Assembly (NCBI GenBank): GCA_025331435.1
Contig: JAIWNI010000157.1
Location: forward strand, 1 to 44,772
Length of the DNA: 44,772 nt
Direction of reading: 5' to 3'
Source: Choanephora cucurbitarum
Taxonomy: Eukaryota > Mucoromycota > Mucoromycetes > Mucorales > Choanephoraceae
Below the pieces are notes generated by a model. That model was not told where the DNA came from. It ran no database searches and was given only the letters and a program-made list of their open reading frames with translations. The position numbers and the translations under genes were made by a program. Shown here in pieces: positions 9,602-20,247 of this stretch (positions are counted from its first letter, which is position 1; every line of letters begins with the position of its first letter).

Positions 9602-12600
9602 CTAATAAGGCTTTGCTTGGTAGTGCTCGATGCTTCCTTCTTTATGTACGTCCCCTGAATCACCATCCATCTTCATAAGCTCGTCTTTTGATTTCAGCAT
9701 ATGTCTACGATATTCAGGAGGGTCAGTAGCGATGAAAGCTGTCATCCGACCAGCTTCACACATCTTTAACTGCAAGATATTGTAAGCAGCTTCTTGCGCA
9801 GACACTTGGCTCAAATTGTAGTATGTAGCAGCCAGGTTTTGTAAGATTTCTCTTGGAGCTTCGTCGTTCATTACATTTTCTCGAAGATGGTCAGACGTGC
9901 TTTGATCGTTTTTGGTGATGTATTCAACAATGTACGAACAGCATGCATATGCATCTAGTAAAGATTGAATATCAATGTTGGCATGCTGTAACGCAAAAAT
10001 TTTCTTATTGAAAGCGTCGATTCGAGAATGCTTAAGTTCCCTTTTTAAAAACACTTTGAGAGCTTTTAAATTTACTCTAATTGCTCTGATTTAATCAATT
10101 CTCGACAAACCATAAACCTCTAGGAATTGGTTGAATGACAGGGACGAATTATGAACGCTTTTAAATTTATTATCCCAAATAATTTCTTATTTTCTTTGCC
10201 GACTCCTTATATTGGGCAACTTCATCTTCAGACAATGGGTCCAATACCATTATTTAATCCATGGAAAAGACGGGTATGTGAAACCGTCACTTTCTCTCTT
10301 TCTTACTCCTCTTTAATCAAGCTCTTGTATGGTTGTGTGCTTGTCTAGATACAACCTATTTTTTAAATACTTCATAGTTTTCAATCACCTCAGGATTGCA
10401 TGTCATACATTCATAAAAATAATGACACATTGCGTCCTTTCGCATTTGTCTGGAGTCCTCATCATTAGCACCTTCATCGAGCACAGGTGCATTTACAAGC
10501 CAAAGCAGCATATGTGCATGAGGAGAGCCACGAAGCTAAAATTCAATGCGGTAGTAGTCCAAGATCTTATTATTGTATTTGAAGAACTCAATAGAGACTG
10601 TGGTGATTTCACCTTATAAGATATAGAACTAGATATTGAAAATGATGACATATAAAAGGATCATTTATTCTAAATACAATACAATCAAAATTACTAGAAG
10701 CTTAACATAATTTACAGAGTTAGAGCTAATAGGCACATAAGACAAAGTAAGCAGTAAATGCTTACTCAGAATAAAAAGGGCAGAGAAAATTACACAAGCT
10801 CCAAATCAGGTCCTCCCAAATTTAAAGTCCTAATTCCATTGTATTCAGGAACGGTAAAATTACAGGACAATGGTATAACTCAGGAAGAAGACCTCAACTG
10901 TCATATAAAGATTATTTCCCTTATATTTTATGAGAATAAGGATTAGTAAAATCCATTCAAATCTGAGTAGACACACACTTTAGAAATTGTATATAAACCA
11001 CTGTATTATTTAGCTTAGAAACATTATTCCACTTTGTAAGAATAAAGAGACTATCAACGTATTTCTTCTTGTCTTGGCTTTCTATTCTAACTCCCAATTT
11101 CTACAGAGACAAAAGTCGAAAGAACTAACCAGATTAAAAGATATCGATTTATTTAATTCTAAATGTTACGATATTTATACTTTTTGTTAAGACACTAGTT
11201 TGACCGTCACTATAAAAAATTAACAATTTATTAGCTGCGGTACGGAGCAAAATGACAGTTATGGTAATCCAGTACTACATGAGCAATGCTATTCTTTAAA
11301 GAGTAATTGCGATAATTGATCCATTGGCTATTCTTATTTCAACCTCAGTGGGAGCTGAATCTTATCAGAAATAAACTAGTCCCTTAGAAAGAAAGTCGAC
11401 CGAGTTTTTTGTCATTTAATAAGCTAAAGTCGAATATTTGATAGTTGAAGCCTCATGATTGCTTAAGATATATCTTTCACTACATGAGTACGACACTTAT
11501 GCCAACTAAAAGGTCCATAAGGAGGCCTCCATGTACTCTTTAATGCTCTCAATCTTCTGTCTAGATACCTAGCGCACGTACTAAGATCAGATCGAATCAA
11601 TCTTGACTTCTCCTCATTAGGCAAGCTACCGGCCTCGTCTTCGCTCGTAGCATCATTATCATTTACTTTCTTCAGAGCACCAGTAGTTTGGGCCTCTTAG
11701 TCTCAGCAGCAGACAATGTGACAAACAGGATTGGAGTTCCAAGTTGACGCACCATTGTCATAACATCTCTCTTTTTTTTTCAGTAAGCTGGTGTAGACTT
11801 AACCCTAGATAGAACTTTGTATGCTTCATCGGTTTTGTAAGAGGCACTCAATGCGTCGTTCTGAATTAAGCTTCAGGCATCAAGAGGCCTTTCGATTTTT
11901 GTTTTGGACATTCTCATCATCATGTTTACATGACTAGTCAATGTCAACAGCTGCTTCACTATATTCAAAAATGAAAGAAAATTTGTACGCTTAGCAAAAC
12001 GGCGATCATGATGACAAGTTAGAGTTTTTGTTACAGCACTGAAGGTAATTGATCTACCTCAAAGTTAGTTCGTAGTTAAATAAGATGACGTGGATATTCG
12101 TCATAGACTTGCTTGATTTCCTGGAGGTAAAACTAACAACGGCCTAAAGTTACCTTGGTCTAATGGGAGAGTGAACACTCGCTCTTGCTTCATTTGTTCA
12201 TACACTCCACCGCAGTAGATGTCGAAGAGATTGCTATTGTCTTGGAGTCGCTCTTCCTCAAAAGCAGGGTGTTAATACATCAACACCTCACGTTTCTGTT
12301 CAATATAAAGGAGTTGTGCAATCCTCTTGGCAACAGAAACACATTTGATATATGCTAGCTTTTTGAAGTTTCATTCTTCTTTGCGCACAGGACAGTGTAC
12401 CTTTTCCTTGTCCTCATCAAAATCATACAAGTAACAGCCCTGCTTGCAAGTCTCATGTTCTACATGAGCGAGAAGGAATTCACACGCTTGATCAGAGCAA
12501 TAGTTGATAATAAACTGGATACTTTCAGGCTTGGATTCTTCGTATTAACTATAAAGTTAGGTTGAAAACGCCGCAATTTTTATTTCTTATCAAATCGTAT

Positions 12601-13134
12601 GTTTTACCGCCATTCAGGTACAGTAAATCATTGACATACTCTCTGGCATTATCACCAACACCAGTGCTCAAGCTATCTGACTTGGAGAGCTCAAGAAAGC
12701 GAATGCCATTGATTTCCGCTGGCGTGATAGGATTTGAGCCAACGTTGATGTTGATGTTTTAAGGATCATTCTCATCAAACGAAACTTCATCCAGTGAAAA
12801 ACATAAACATCAACAATGTGTCTATTTAAGTACGGTCAACTTTGGCTGCTTACTTCCTTCATCTACTTTCATAGGTTTTATTGAATAAGTATCATCAAGA
12901 AATAGAAATTATTATTAATGTCTGGCAACCTAATACCAATGAAATCTCATTCACCCAAAACTGACTCAATGTCAGAAACTTCTTGCTCTTCAGCAAAAGA
13001 AGTATCTTTAGAGTAGGAGTCTTCTACTTGATCGAGTACTTCGTCTTAAAGAAGCGTTGCACGCTCTCTAGTCATCAAAGGTCCAATTTTATTTCTGCGC
13101 TGCTTTCTAGAGATTTGAGTTCTTTGAGGAGCCA
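9602..13134 (-). pseudogene. Helitron Rep (HUH) domain and N-terminal region, decayed and interrupted
   Basis: Rolling-circle replication initiator half of the same minus-strand Helitron. The frame opens with MAPQRTQISRKQRRNK at 13134, typical of such proteins. A cysteine region (CPVRKEE, about 12400) and LLYIEQKREVLMY then DIYCGGVYEQM (about 12220-12330) follow. The block MVRQLGTPILFVTLSAAE (about 11700-11760) is a Helitron Rep signature. The HUH motif is intact as GSPHAHMLLWL, with its histidines at 10513-10521 on the plus coordinates. The Tyr motif lies in YIVEYITK (about 9920). A stretch at about 10626-11463 does not fit and is probably a later insertion. At least six stops or frame changes are present. 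Confidence 0.88.
10626..11463. mobile_element. Probable insertion of about 0.84 kb inside the Helitron Rep
   Basis: Rep-like coding sequence stops at about 11465 (GPFSWHKC, then THVVKDIS on the minus strand). It resumes at about 10615 (EFFKYNNKILDYYRIEF, then the HUH motif). The intervening DNA has no Rep signal and is bounded by the 9-bp direct repeat TAAGATATA (10617-10625 and 11464-11472). A 9-bp duplication would suit a MULE-type element, but no inverted ends are visible and no gene is encoded. A TATATAAA (about 10990) followed by AATAAAGAG (about 11040) is also compatible with a solo LTR. The element type is undecided. Confidence 0.4.
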
Positions 13135-13535
13135 TTTTAAATTGAATAAAAACTTTGATTTTTAAGGAAAGTACGGATAGGTTTTTTAGAATAAGGTGAT
13201 AAAAATCGTTTCTTGCTGCCGACTGCGAAGCTATTTACAAGGTCGCTTCGGCTATATACATTGGAAGATTGAAAATAAGTACTATACGTTCTTGATGTAA
13301 ACATTTTTGATCTAATCATTTGGAATCAAATTGGAATCACTGAATGCAAAGGAAAAGAGTATGTTGATATGTTTTAGTGACAATGATCTCACTGATGTTT
13401 AAGATGTTCAAGATGCTTAAAAACTTTTAAATGAATTAGCATCCTGATCATTTTTATGGCTTTTTATTTTATATTTAAAAAGTAAAAACGGATAGTCCAA
13501 TTTCTCAAAACTCTTTCGCTGCTAACCGAAGCTCA
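13135..13535. other. Upstream region of the minus-strand Helitron, no gene
   Basis: Should contain the 5' end and promoter of the minus-strand Helitron. A GC-richer patch at 13216-13252 carries GCGAAG (13225-13230) and GGTCGCTTCGGC. It resembles the GCGAAG-containing block downstream of the second Helitron at 19.1-19.3 kb. No clear TC end could be fixed. Confidence 0.35.
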
Positions 13536-14133
13536 ATGCGTGATGAAGGTTGTCATACAGATGACTTTCTGAGAAGTCTGTTTGCAGAAATGCAAGAAAT
13601 ATGGCAGGCTATGAACCAAATGATCAAAGATTGTTCCTGTAACGGTCATCAAATAAGAAACAGGGCAATTGATTTTGAAACAAGCAGTAAGATTGTAGTT
13701 TAGAAATTTGTACCCTTTATTGAATTGTATTTTATTTTAACATAAACGCCTATGACTAAACTCTATTTGAAGATGTTAGTAGAAGGAACAAACGAGACTT
13801 TCAGGCATGGTTCAATAGTACCCATGGTAGCAGAATTGATTCAACCCTTAAAATTGGCTCTTTCAAGCAGAAGACTATGCATGTAGCAAAGCGCTAAATA
13901 GACGAGAAGACATCTTGGGATCTTACTGGACAAGTTTTAGAAGATCAAGCAAATAAAATGCATCAAAACACCCGATATATTGCTTATGGTTTTTGCAGTC
14001 GTCATTTTCCACGAAAGAAAGGAACAGGATTCTTCCTCTCGAAACAGGCCATAGATCAGATTTTGCTCTATGCTACCATTTATTATATTAAAAAGATAAC
14101 GGTCGAAAAAATCGTAAATCCCCAAATAGGAAG
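13503..14133 (+). pseudogene. 5' half of an unrecognised gene, cut off by the plus-strand Helitron
   Basis: I do not recognise the family. A reading frame with ATG at 13536 gives MRDEGCHTDDFLRSLFAEM, then QEIWQAMNQMIKDCS, and runs on in one frame through stops at 13701-13703 and about 13740 (KFVPFIELYFILT, then TPMTKLYLKMLVEGTNETF). After a one-base shift near 13800 it continues for about 110 codons with a single stop: QAWFNSTHGSRIDST, SWDLTGQVLEDQ, YIAYGFCSRHFPRKKGTG, then IDQILLYATIYYIKK. It ends at a GTGAGA splice-donor-like site at 14134. A sense reading of this length with so few stops in AT-rich DNA suggests true former coding sequence. A compatible remainder is found at 19335-20096, on the far side of the Helitron. 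Confidence 0.5.
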
Positions 14134-14314
14134 GTGAGACTTTTTTCAGCTTTTTTTATTTAGGCCTAAGTTGCTGAGAGGATATTTTGATTACAAGAAC
14201 AGTTTTTTTTACTGCTTCTCTTTGATGATTTTGCACTCTTGGCTAGAAAATGTAACTTATGAATAAAGTAAAAAGATAACACGCCTTGACTTCTTACGGG
14301 TTTGGGTTTAGAAC

Positions 14315-16891
14315 ATGTTCGTTAATTACACACCTGAAACTGAGCAGGCTAGAAAAAGAGCCAGAATTACACGCAATCAACATATAAACACCCCAGTTGT
14401 TTGTAGCTTTTGCAATGAAGAAGGTCACAGTCGAAGCACAAGTAGACTCTGTAGATTCTATTCTGGAAGTAGTTCTACTGCTGCATTAACTGACGATATC
14501 GTACCTGTGATTCAAGTCGAAAGCAATACATCAGACGATCAAATCATTAACAACTCTTCTATGGATGTAGTTGAAAACGTTAATCTTATCGGTAACTGCA
14601 ATGAATGTCTTTTGAAGAGCATTGTACTACCGATTGTCCAATTCTTCTTTACAAGAACAAACCTGAGATGAACACCTGTAAAGTTTCTCCTGATCAAAGC
14701 AAACTTTCCCAACTCAAACGACATAATATTGGCAAAATGAAAATAGAATGCAGCTTCTGGCATGCTATGTTTTGGTTGGATGAGAGAGCCACTGCCTCCA
14801 AATCGGAGCCATTGTTTCAATTGTGTTGTGGCAAGGGAAAACGCCCTATTAGAGTTTGAGCTTTTGCCTCCTTTGTTGACTGGACTTCTCACTAACACCG
14901 ATCCAATCTCTAAAGAATTTCAAAGTAACATCAGGGCTTACAACAATGCTTTGTCTTTCAATTCACTTGGTTTCAAGTTAGATTATACTGTTAGCAATGA
15001 TAGAATGGGTGCTTACGCTTTTCGTATTTATGGTAATGTCTATCATAAAATCGGAACATCATTGCATTCAGAAAAAAGAGCTGCACCTAGCTTCGCTCAA
15101 ATTTATGTGTATGACGCAGCCAATGAGCTCTGAAACAGGTTGCACAGAATGCCTTTTCTTACTTCTGAAACTTTGTATCAACTTCAAAGTCTGATGCATT
15201 CTGTCAATTCATATGAAAGAGATTTTAAGACTATGGCAGACTTAGAGAATGAGGTATCAGGATGTTTAGATGAAGTCAGTATGATCTTTAAGTTCGAAGG
15301 TACTCCCAATCCCCCTCGCTACAACTCGCCAACTCACAACACTGAAATTGGTGTTCTCATTATTAATGGTGAAGACCATAGAAATGTGAACAAGCCAAAC
15401 CATAAGGACGTAATCATCCGTTTGAAAAACAATGGCTCAACTGAAAACGGGTTGCAACCAATCAATGAGATTAACCAGCATCACAACCCAATGCACTATG
15501 TCCTTATGTTTTCAAGAGGACAACCAGGCTGGAACATAAACATGCGTACAGCCAATGGTCTTAAATAGGCTACCATCATGCAATTCTATAGATATCATTT
15601 GATGATTAGGCAGACCTCACCAAGTCAAATCTACTTATCCAAACATTTGTTTCATCAATATGTTGTGGATACGTATGCAAAGATGGAGCAAGAGCGATTG
15701 AATATACTTGAGACACAATCAAAAATCTGTGAGATGTGAGCTCTACAACAACTTGAGATATGCTGCTGAAGTTGATGATGGAGATATGGAATCTATAGGT
15801 AAAAAAGTCATTTTGCCATCCTCATTCATTGGTAGTCCACGACACATGGTACAGCTTTATCAAGATTCTGTAAGTATAGTTCGTAGATTCGGTAAACTTG
15901 ATTTGTTTGTTACGTTCATCTGTAACCCCAGCTGGCCTGAAATCACAAATGAGTTGCAGTACAACCAAACCAGTAACGATAGACCTGTTTTGTGTAGCAG
16001 AGTTTTCCACCTCAAATTGAAATCGCTCATGCATGATTTAACCGTCAAAGGTGTTTTGGGAAAAATCATTGCTCATATGCACGTAATAGAATTCCAAAAA
16101 AGAGGCCTCCCACATGCCCATATCTTATTAATTCTTGATGCAACTGACAAACTGAGAGAAGACGATATCGACAATGTTATATCTGCAGAATTCCTTGATA
16201 AGCAAGTTTATTCTTTTTGTACGAAACCGTCACCAGGAACTTGATGCATGGACTTTACGGCCTTCTGGATCCCAATGCACCTTGCATAGAAAATGGCATG
16301 TGTTCAAAGAACTATCCAAAGACATTTAACGGTACCACTCATTTCAAACGAGAAGAAGAAGATGGATATCCTATGTACCGTAGAAAAAGCGATGGCAAAT
16401 CAATTGAGAAAAAATCTGTCAAACTCGACAATCGATGAGTGGTGCCTCATAACCCTTATTTAACAACAAAAAACAATGCGCATATCGACGTTGAGGTTTG
16501 TGCTACATTTGTCTCTGTAAAATATATGTACAAATATGTATACAAAGGACACGACAGAGCTCAAGTTGATGCCTTGAAAAACGATGAAATTCAGAAATTC
16601 ATTGACGCTCGATATTTATCAGCTGCTGAATCATGTTGGAGACTATTCTCTTTTCCTTTGCACAATGAGTTCCCCCACCACCAAAGGTGGTCTGTGCACC
16701 TTCTTGAGCAGCAACCAGTTTACTATGATGGTGAAGATCAACTGGATCATGTCATTGAGCGCAATCAAAAGAACACTACTCTGACAGGTTGGTTTGAAGC
16801 CAATAGAGGGTATGAGTCTGCCCGTCAGATCTTATACATCGAGTTCCCTGCATACTTTGTATGGGTCAAAGAAAAAGAGAGGAACTACTGA
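14315..16891 (+). pseudogene. Helitron Rep: zinc-finger N-terminus, Helitron-like N domain and HUH endonuclease, decayed
   Basis: Replication initiator part of a second Helitron, from a lineage different from the minus-strand one. Starts MFVNYTPETEQARKRAR, followed by a zinc-knuckle-like CSFCNEEGHSRSTSRLC (14409-14460) and then a cysteine block with CSFWHAMFWLDER (about 14752). The Helitron-like N-terminal domain is clear: AFRIYGNVYHKIGTS (about 15016) and FAQIYVYDAANEL (about 15095), then MHYVLMFSRGQPGW (about 15496). Rep core: VILPSSFIGSPRHM, DLFVTFICNPSWPEI, then the HUH motif GLPHAHILL with both His intact (16113-16121). The Tyr motif is KYMYKYVYKG (about 16520). In-frame stops occur at 15131, 15566, 16436 and 16889, with frameshifts near 15706 and 16215. 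Confidence 0.9.
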
Positions 16892-18981
16892 AAGATAAGA
16901 GAGCGAGGACAAGGTGGTACCATCGGTAAAATCTATGCCATCTCGCCTAAGGACAGCGAGAAGTATTGTCTGCGCATGCTTCTTTATCATGTTAAGGGTA
17001 AAACTAGCTTTGACCATCTAAGGACTGTCAATGGCATTTGCTACCCAAATTTTCGTGAGACTGCTTATGCTCTCGATCTTTTGAACGATGATACTGATTT
17101 GATCATCTGCCTTGAAGAAGCTTCTCACTACAAAAATGCTGCATCATTACGGAATTTGTTTGCTACCATTTTGGTATTTAACAATCCTTCTGATCCATTT
17201 CAGCTTCGGAATAAGTTCTCTAACGATCTCTCTGAAGACTTTCTTCATAAGAAGCGTCTACTACTGCTTGATATAGAGGTCCAAATGGATCAACAAATCT
17301 ATGAATGTGCATTGTATGACATTGAAGAGCAATTACAAGACTATGGCTTTTCTTTAAATAGCTACTCGGGATTTACCTTGCCTTTTACTGACCCTAGAGG
17401 TACTTATAGCGAACTTCTTAGAGAAGATCAAATGCTTAAGCCTCTCATTATTAGAGAGCATTTAGCTTTAAATGCATTAGCATCTGTGGAACCAGAACAA
17501 CAGTTCACTTTCAATCAAGACCAACAAGCAGTTTACGATCATGTCATGAGTATGGTAGAAAGTCAGCACACTGTTGAGCAATAGGTCATTTTTCTTGACG
17601 GGTCAGGTGGTACAGGTAAAACGTATTCTTTTAACGCCTTACTTAATGCTACAAGAAGAAACCATGGTATTGCACTTTCAGTCGCCGCAAGTGGAACAGC
17701 TGCTCTTCTGTTGAAAGTTGGTAAAACAGCACATTCGCTATTTATAATCTCTTTGAAATGCGGCATGCATACAATGTGTTCCTTCACATCTGTTTCATCC
17801 ACTGCCCAACTAATAAGATTTTCCAAGCTCATATTATGGGATGAAGCATCTGTGATCAGTAGGGATGTACTAGAAGCAGTCGACAGGTCATTCAAAGATG
17901 TCTGTAAACCGATTAATCTTGCTTTTGAAAATATTCCCTTTGGCGGTTGAGTGATTGTTTCTGGAGGTGACTTTAAACAGATTCTACCGATGGTACTCAA
18001 AGACTTCAGAGCGGATATTGTAGCTCAATGCATCAATAGATCCTTCCTCTGGAAGCATTTTGTAAGAATGCAGCTGCTTACCAACATGCGTGTGTAAGCC
18101 ACCTTCCAATCAGGCAATAATGAACAAGCTGAAATGCTAAAAAATTTTCAAACTACTTGCTGACTATCGGTGATGGTTCAATTCCATCATTGAATCCTGA
18201 CGGTGCCATTCAGCTAGAGGAAAACATGGTCTTATCTGGCAACAACGCTCTTAAATTGGCCGATACAGTTTTCCATCAGTTTCAAGGTGCAGCATTCATG
18301 CAAGACAGGCATAAATTTATGACCAGTCGAGTAATTCTCACCTCATTAAACAAACATGTCAACAAAATCAAAGACAGTCTCTTAAACCAGTTCGAAGGTA
18401 AAATACACACAGTTTTAAGTAGTGATTCCCTTTGTAAGGCAGAAGAAGTTGATATGATTCGATATCCTATTGAACTACTAGACGAAATTGAGTCTGGCAG
18501 TCTACTACCTCATTGTTTGAAGTTAAGAATAGGGTGTCCTACTATGATCCTTCGAAACCTTAGCCCTCCTAAAGAATTGGTAAATGGTACAAATTTGATC
18601 GTCTTAGCAATTAACTCGAAGGTCATACAAGCCGAAATAGCCACTGGAAGCAAAGCAGGAGAAATAGTTGCAATTCCTAGAATTATCATCAAATCCCAGC
18701 CTGAGCAAATCGGCATTCACTTCCAGCGTCTCCTATTCCCTGTTCGATTAGCTTTTGCAATGACAATCAACAAATCGCAGGGTCAAACTTTTGATTTCGT
18801 TAGCTTATATTTGCCTTATTCTGTCTTCTCTCATGAAAAACTTTATCTGGCAATGTCACGTATTAGAAGTCCTGATTCTATCAAAGTTATGATAGATCAC
18901 CAACACAGAAGACGCTTTCAAGTGCTACAACTAACATCGTTTACAAAAAAGTCTTTAACTGTTAGTTGTCTTTTTTTTTAG
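16892..18981 (+). pseudogene. Helitron PIF1-type helicase domain of the plus-strand element, decayed
   Basis: Continues the Rep frame after the TGA at 16889. Begins KIRERGQGGTIGKIY and LLYHVKGKTSFDHLRTVNG, the usual Rep-helicase junction. Walker A is intact (LDGSGGTGKTYSF, about 17596-17634). AASGTAALLLKVGKTAHS and LILWDEASVI (Walker B, about 17827) follow, then PFGG, a TGA at 17948, and VIVSGGDFKQILPM. After LLTNMRV and another stop (18097) the frame shifts near 18150. It then runs open to the end through LRIGCPTMILRNL, FPVRLAFAMTINKSQGQTF and LYLAMSRIRSP. The 18157-18981 stretch is 274 codons without a break. Stops at 17582, 17948 and 18097 and one frameshift inactivate it. Confidence 0.9.
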
Positions 18982-19266
18982 AAATATATCTTATCAACTC
19001 GATCTCATAAGTAATCATTAAGCTTTAGTCAACATCGTTGTATTGGCTTAAATTTCAAAAGCTGCCCCGGGACACATGTTTCTTTACCGAAGCAAAGGTT
19101 TAAAACACACGAAGCGCAGCGAAGGGGCTATTTTACACCGTCGCGAAGGTCCAAAATAAATTTGGGCGGGGCCCCAACATTGCCATGCTTTTCGGATTAG
19201 CCAAACAGCCAACTGCGAAGTGCAAGCCGGTTTCAACAGCGAAGCGGGCAAACCTTAGTGAAGGTC

Positions 19267-19305
19267 GATAAGATTTACCATCGCTGCGCTATGGTAAATC
19301 TTATC
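19267..19305. repeat. Perfect 15-bp stem hairpin
   Basis: GATAAGATTTACCAT (19267-19281) pairs perfectly with ATGGTAAATCTTATC (19291-19305) across a 9-nt GC-rich loop. A long perfect hairpin after the last Helitron codon fits the hairpin that precedes Helitron 3' ends; it could also serve as a transcription end signal. Confidence 0.85.
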
Positions 19306-19319
19306 ACCGCAAAGGCGGT
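19306..19319. repeat. Adjacent 5-bp stem hairpin
   Basis: ACCGC (19306-19310), loop AAAG, GCGGT (19315-19319). It abuts the larger hairpin with no gap, so the two could stack. Confidence 0.7.
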
Positions 19320-19334
19320 TTGACTTGAAATGAG

Positions 19335-20096
19335 CTTGTGTTTGATTCTATTATTTGGAGGATCAGTGACCGCATGACTCCCAATGATCGTGATAAAGCT
19401 TTGCTTCCTTTGCATCTGATGGAGAATTCTTGGCTCTCCCGCGCAATCTTATGCAGCATTTTTAGGAACGCTAACCCAAGAAAAAAGCAATGTGCAAGAA
19501 GGGTAAGCTTATTAGTATGAATCCTTTATAGTTTTGCTAATTTCAAATTTTTAGGCATTAATTAACTCTGATGAGGCTGATTTGTCAGATGTCAAAATGC
19601 AGATAGAAGTGTTAATCAGATAAAGGATTACTGTTTATTGAGTTCAGGGTAGAGGTTTATTTATATTAAATGATCTTGTGTTAGATTTGCATTGGCAAGA
19701 CATTATTTAGAATTCATTTGTTAGGGTTTCGAGTTGGTAAGTATATTCATTATTACGACATCATTGTGGAGGAGTATTGTATAGTGTAGTCTCGGCCGAT
19801 TACATATACAATTAATCCAAATCATGCAATCTTGCTATAATTTATTTACCTTGTGAATCAACCGATCTCAGACATGGAAGTCATAAGAAAATAATTTACT
19901 CGATCATTAAAAACTCTTATTAGTTATGTCATGTTGTACACTTGACACAACAGAGGCTCTTCAAGAAGTTGCTGAAAGTGTTGCCCCCGTCTCTGCTACA
20001 CTAAAAAATCCTGAAGATGTATCAGAGAGTATTTCTTTTTTCGATAAGGAATCTGCTAATGATGGTTGGTCTTTGGCTGACTTTATGAGTCAATAA
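19335..20096 (+). pseudogene. 3' half of the unrecognised gene split by the Helitron
   Basis: Function not recognised. An open stretch from 19335 reads LVFDSIIWRISDRMTPNDR, then LMENSWLSRAILCS and RNANPRKKQCARR. It reaches a GTAAGC donor at 19503 and, after a 52-nt intron ending TTTTTAG at 19554, continues in phase with ALINSDEADLSDVK to a TAA at 19621. Coding-like sequence goes on beyond (LVLDLHWQDII near 19690). A final frame of 56 codons, ATG at 19926 to TAA at 20094, is acidic and ends DGWSLADFMSQ. AATAAA-like sequence follows at about 20100. The same strand, the similar decay and the position directly outside the Helitron make it the natural partner of 13503-14133. Confidence 0.45.
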
Positions 20097-20247
20097 AAAG
20101 ACAATAAATCTTATTTCTTCTAATTTTTTCTCTTCTCTTTCACTTTTATTTCAAATTTTTTTGTACGTAATAATATTTGATATCTTTCTTTGTAAGTATA
20201 CATACTACTATTGTGATTGTTTCACGGGCTAAATCTCTAAGTTTGTA

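Larger units (their letters stand above)
18982..19320 (+). other. GC-rich region downstream of the Helitron, with GCGAAG repeats
   Basis: Follows the helicase stop and is likely to hold the 3' end of the Helitron. It is strikingly richer in G+C than its surroundings. GCGAAG recurs at 19119, 19143, 19215 and 19239, and near-copies (CGAAGC) are found at about 19088 and 19110. Several copies could form short stems closing a GCGA loop, for example ACT-GCGA-AGT at 19213-19222. The block ends in two perfect hairpins listed separately. No standard CTRR terminus could be placed with confidence. Confidence 0.5.

Noticed and set aside
8967..9605. Plus-strand 212-codon frame
   Set aside because: Antisense of the Rep-helicase linker, which reads RYHLQALDQN and LYFPW on the minus strand; the plus translation has no family signature.
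14539..14898. Minus-strand 119-codon frame
   Set aside because: Antisense of the Helitron N-terminal cysteine region on the plus strand.
17563..18000. Minus-strand 145-codon frame
   Set aside because: Antisense of the helicase Walker A/B region; the plus strand shows GGTGKT and WDEAS.
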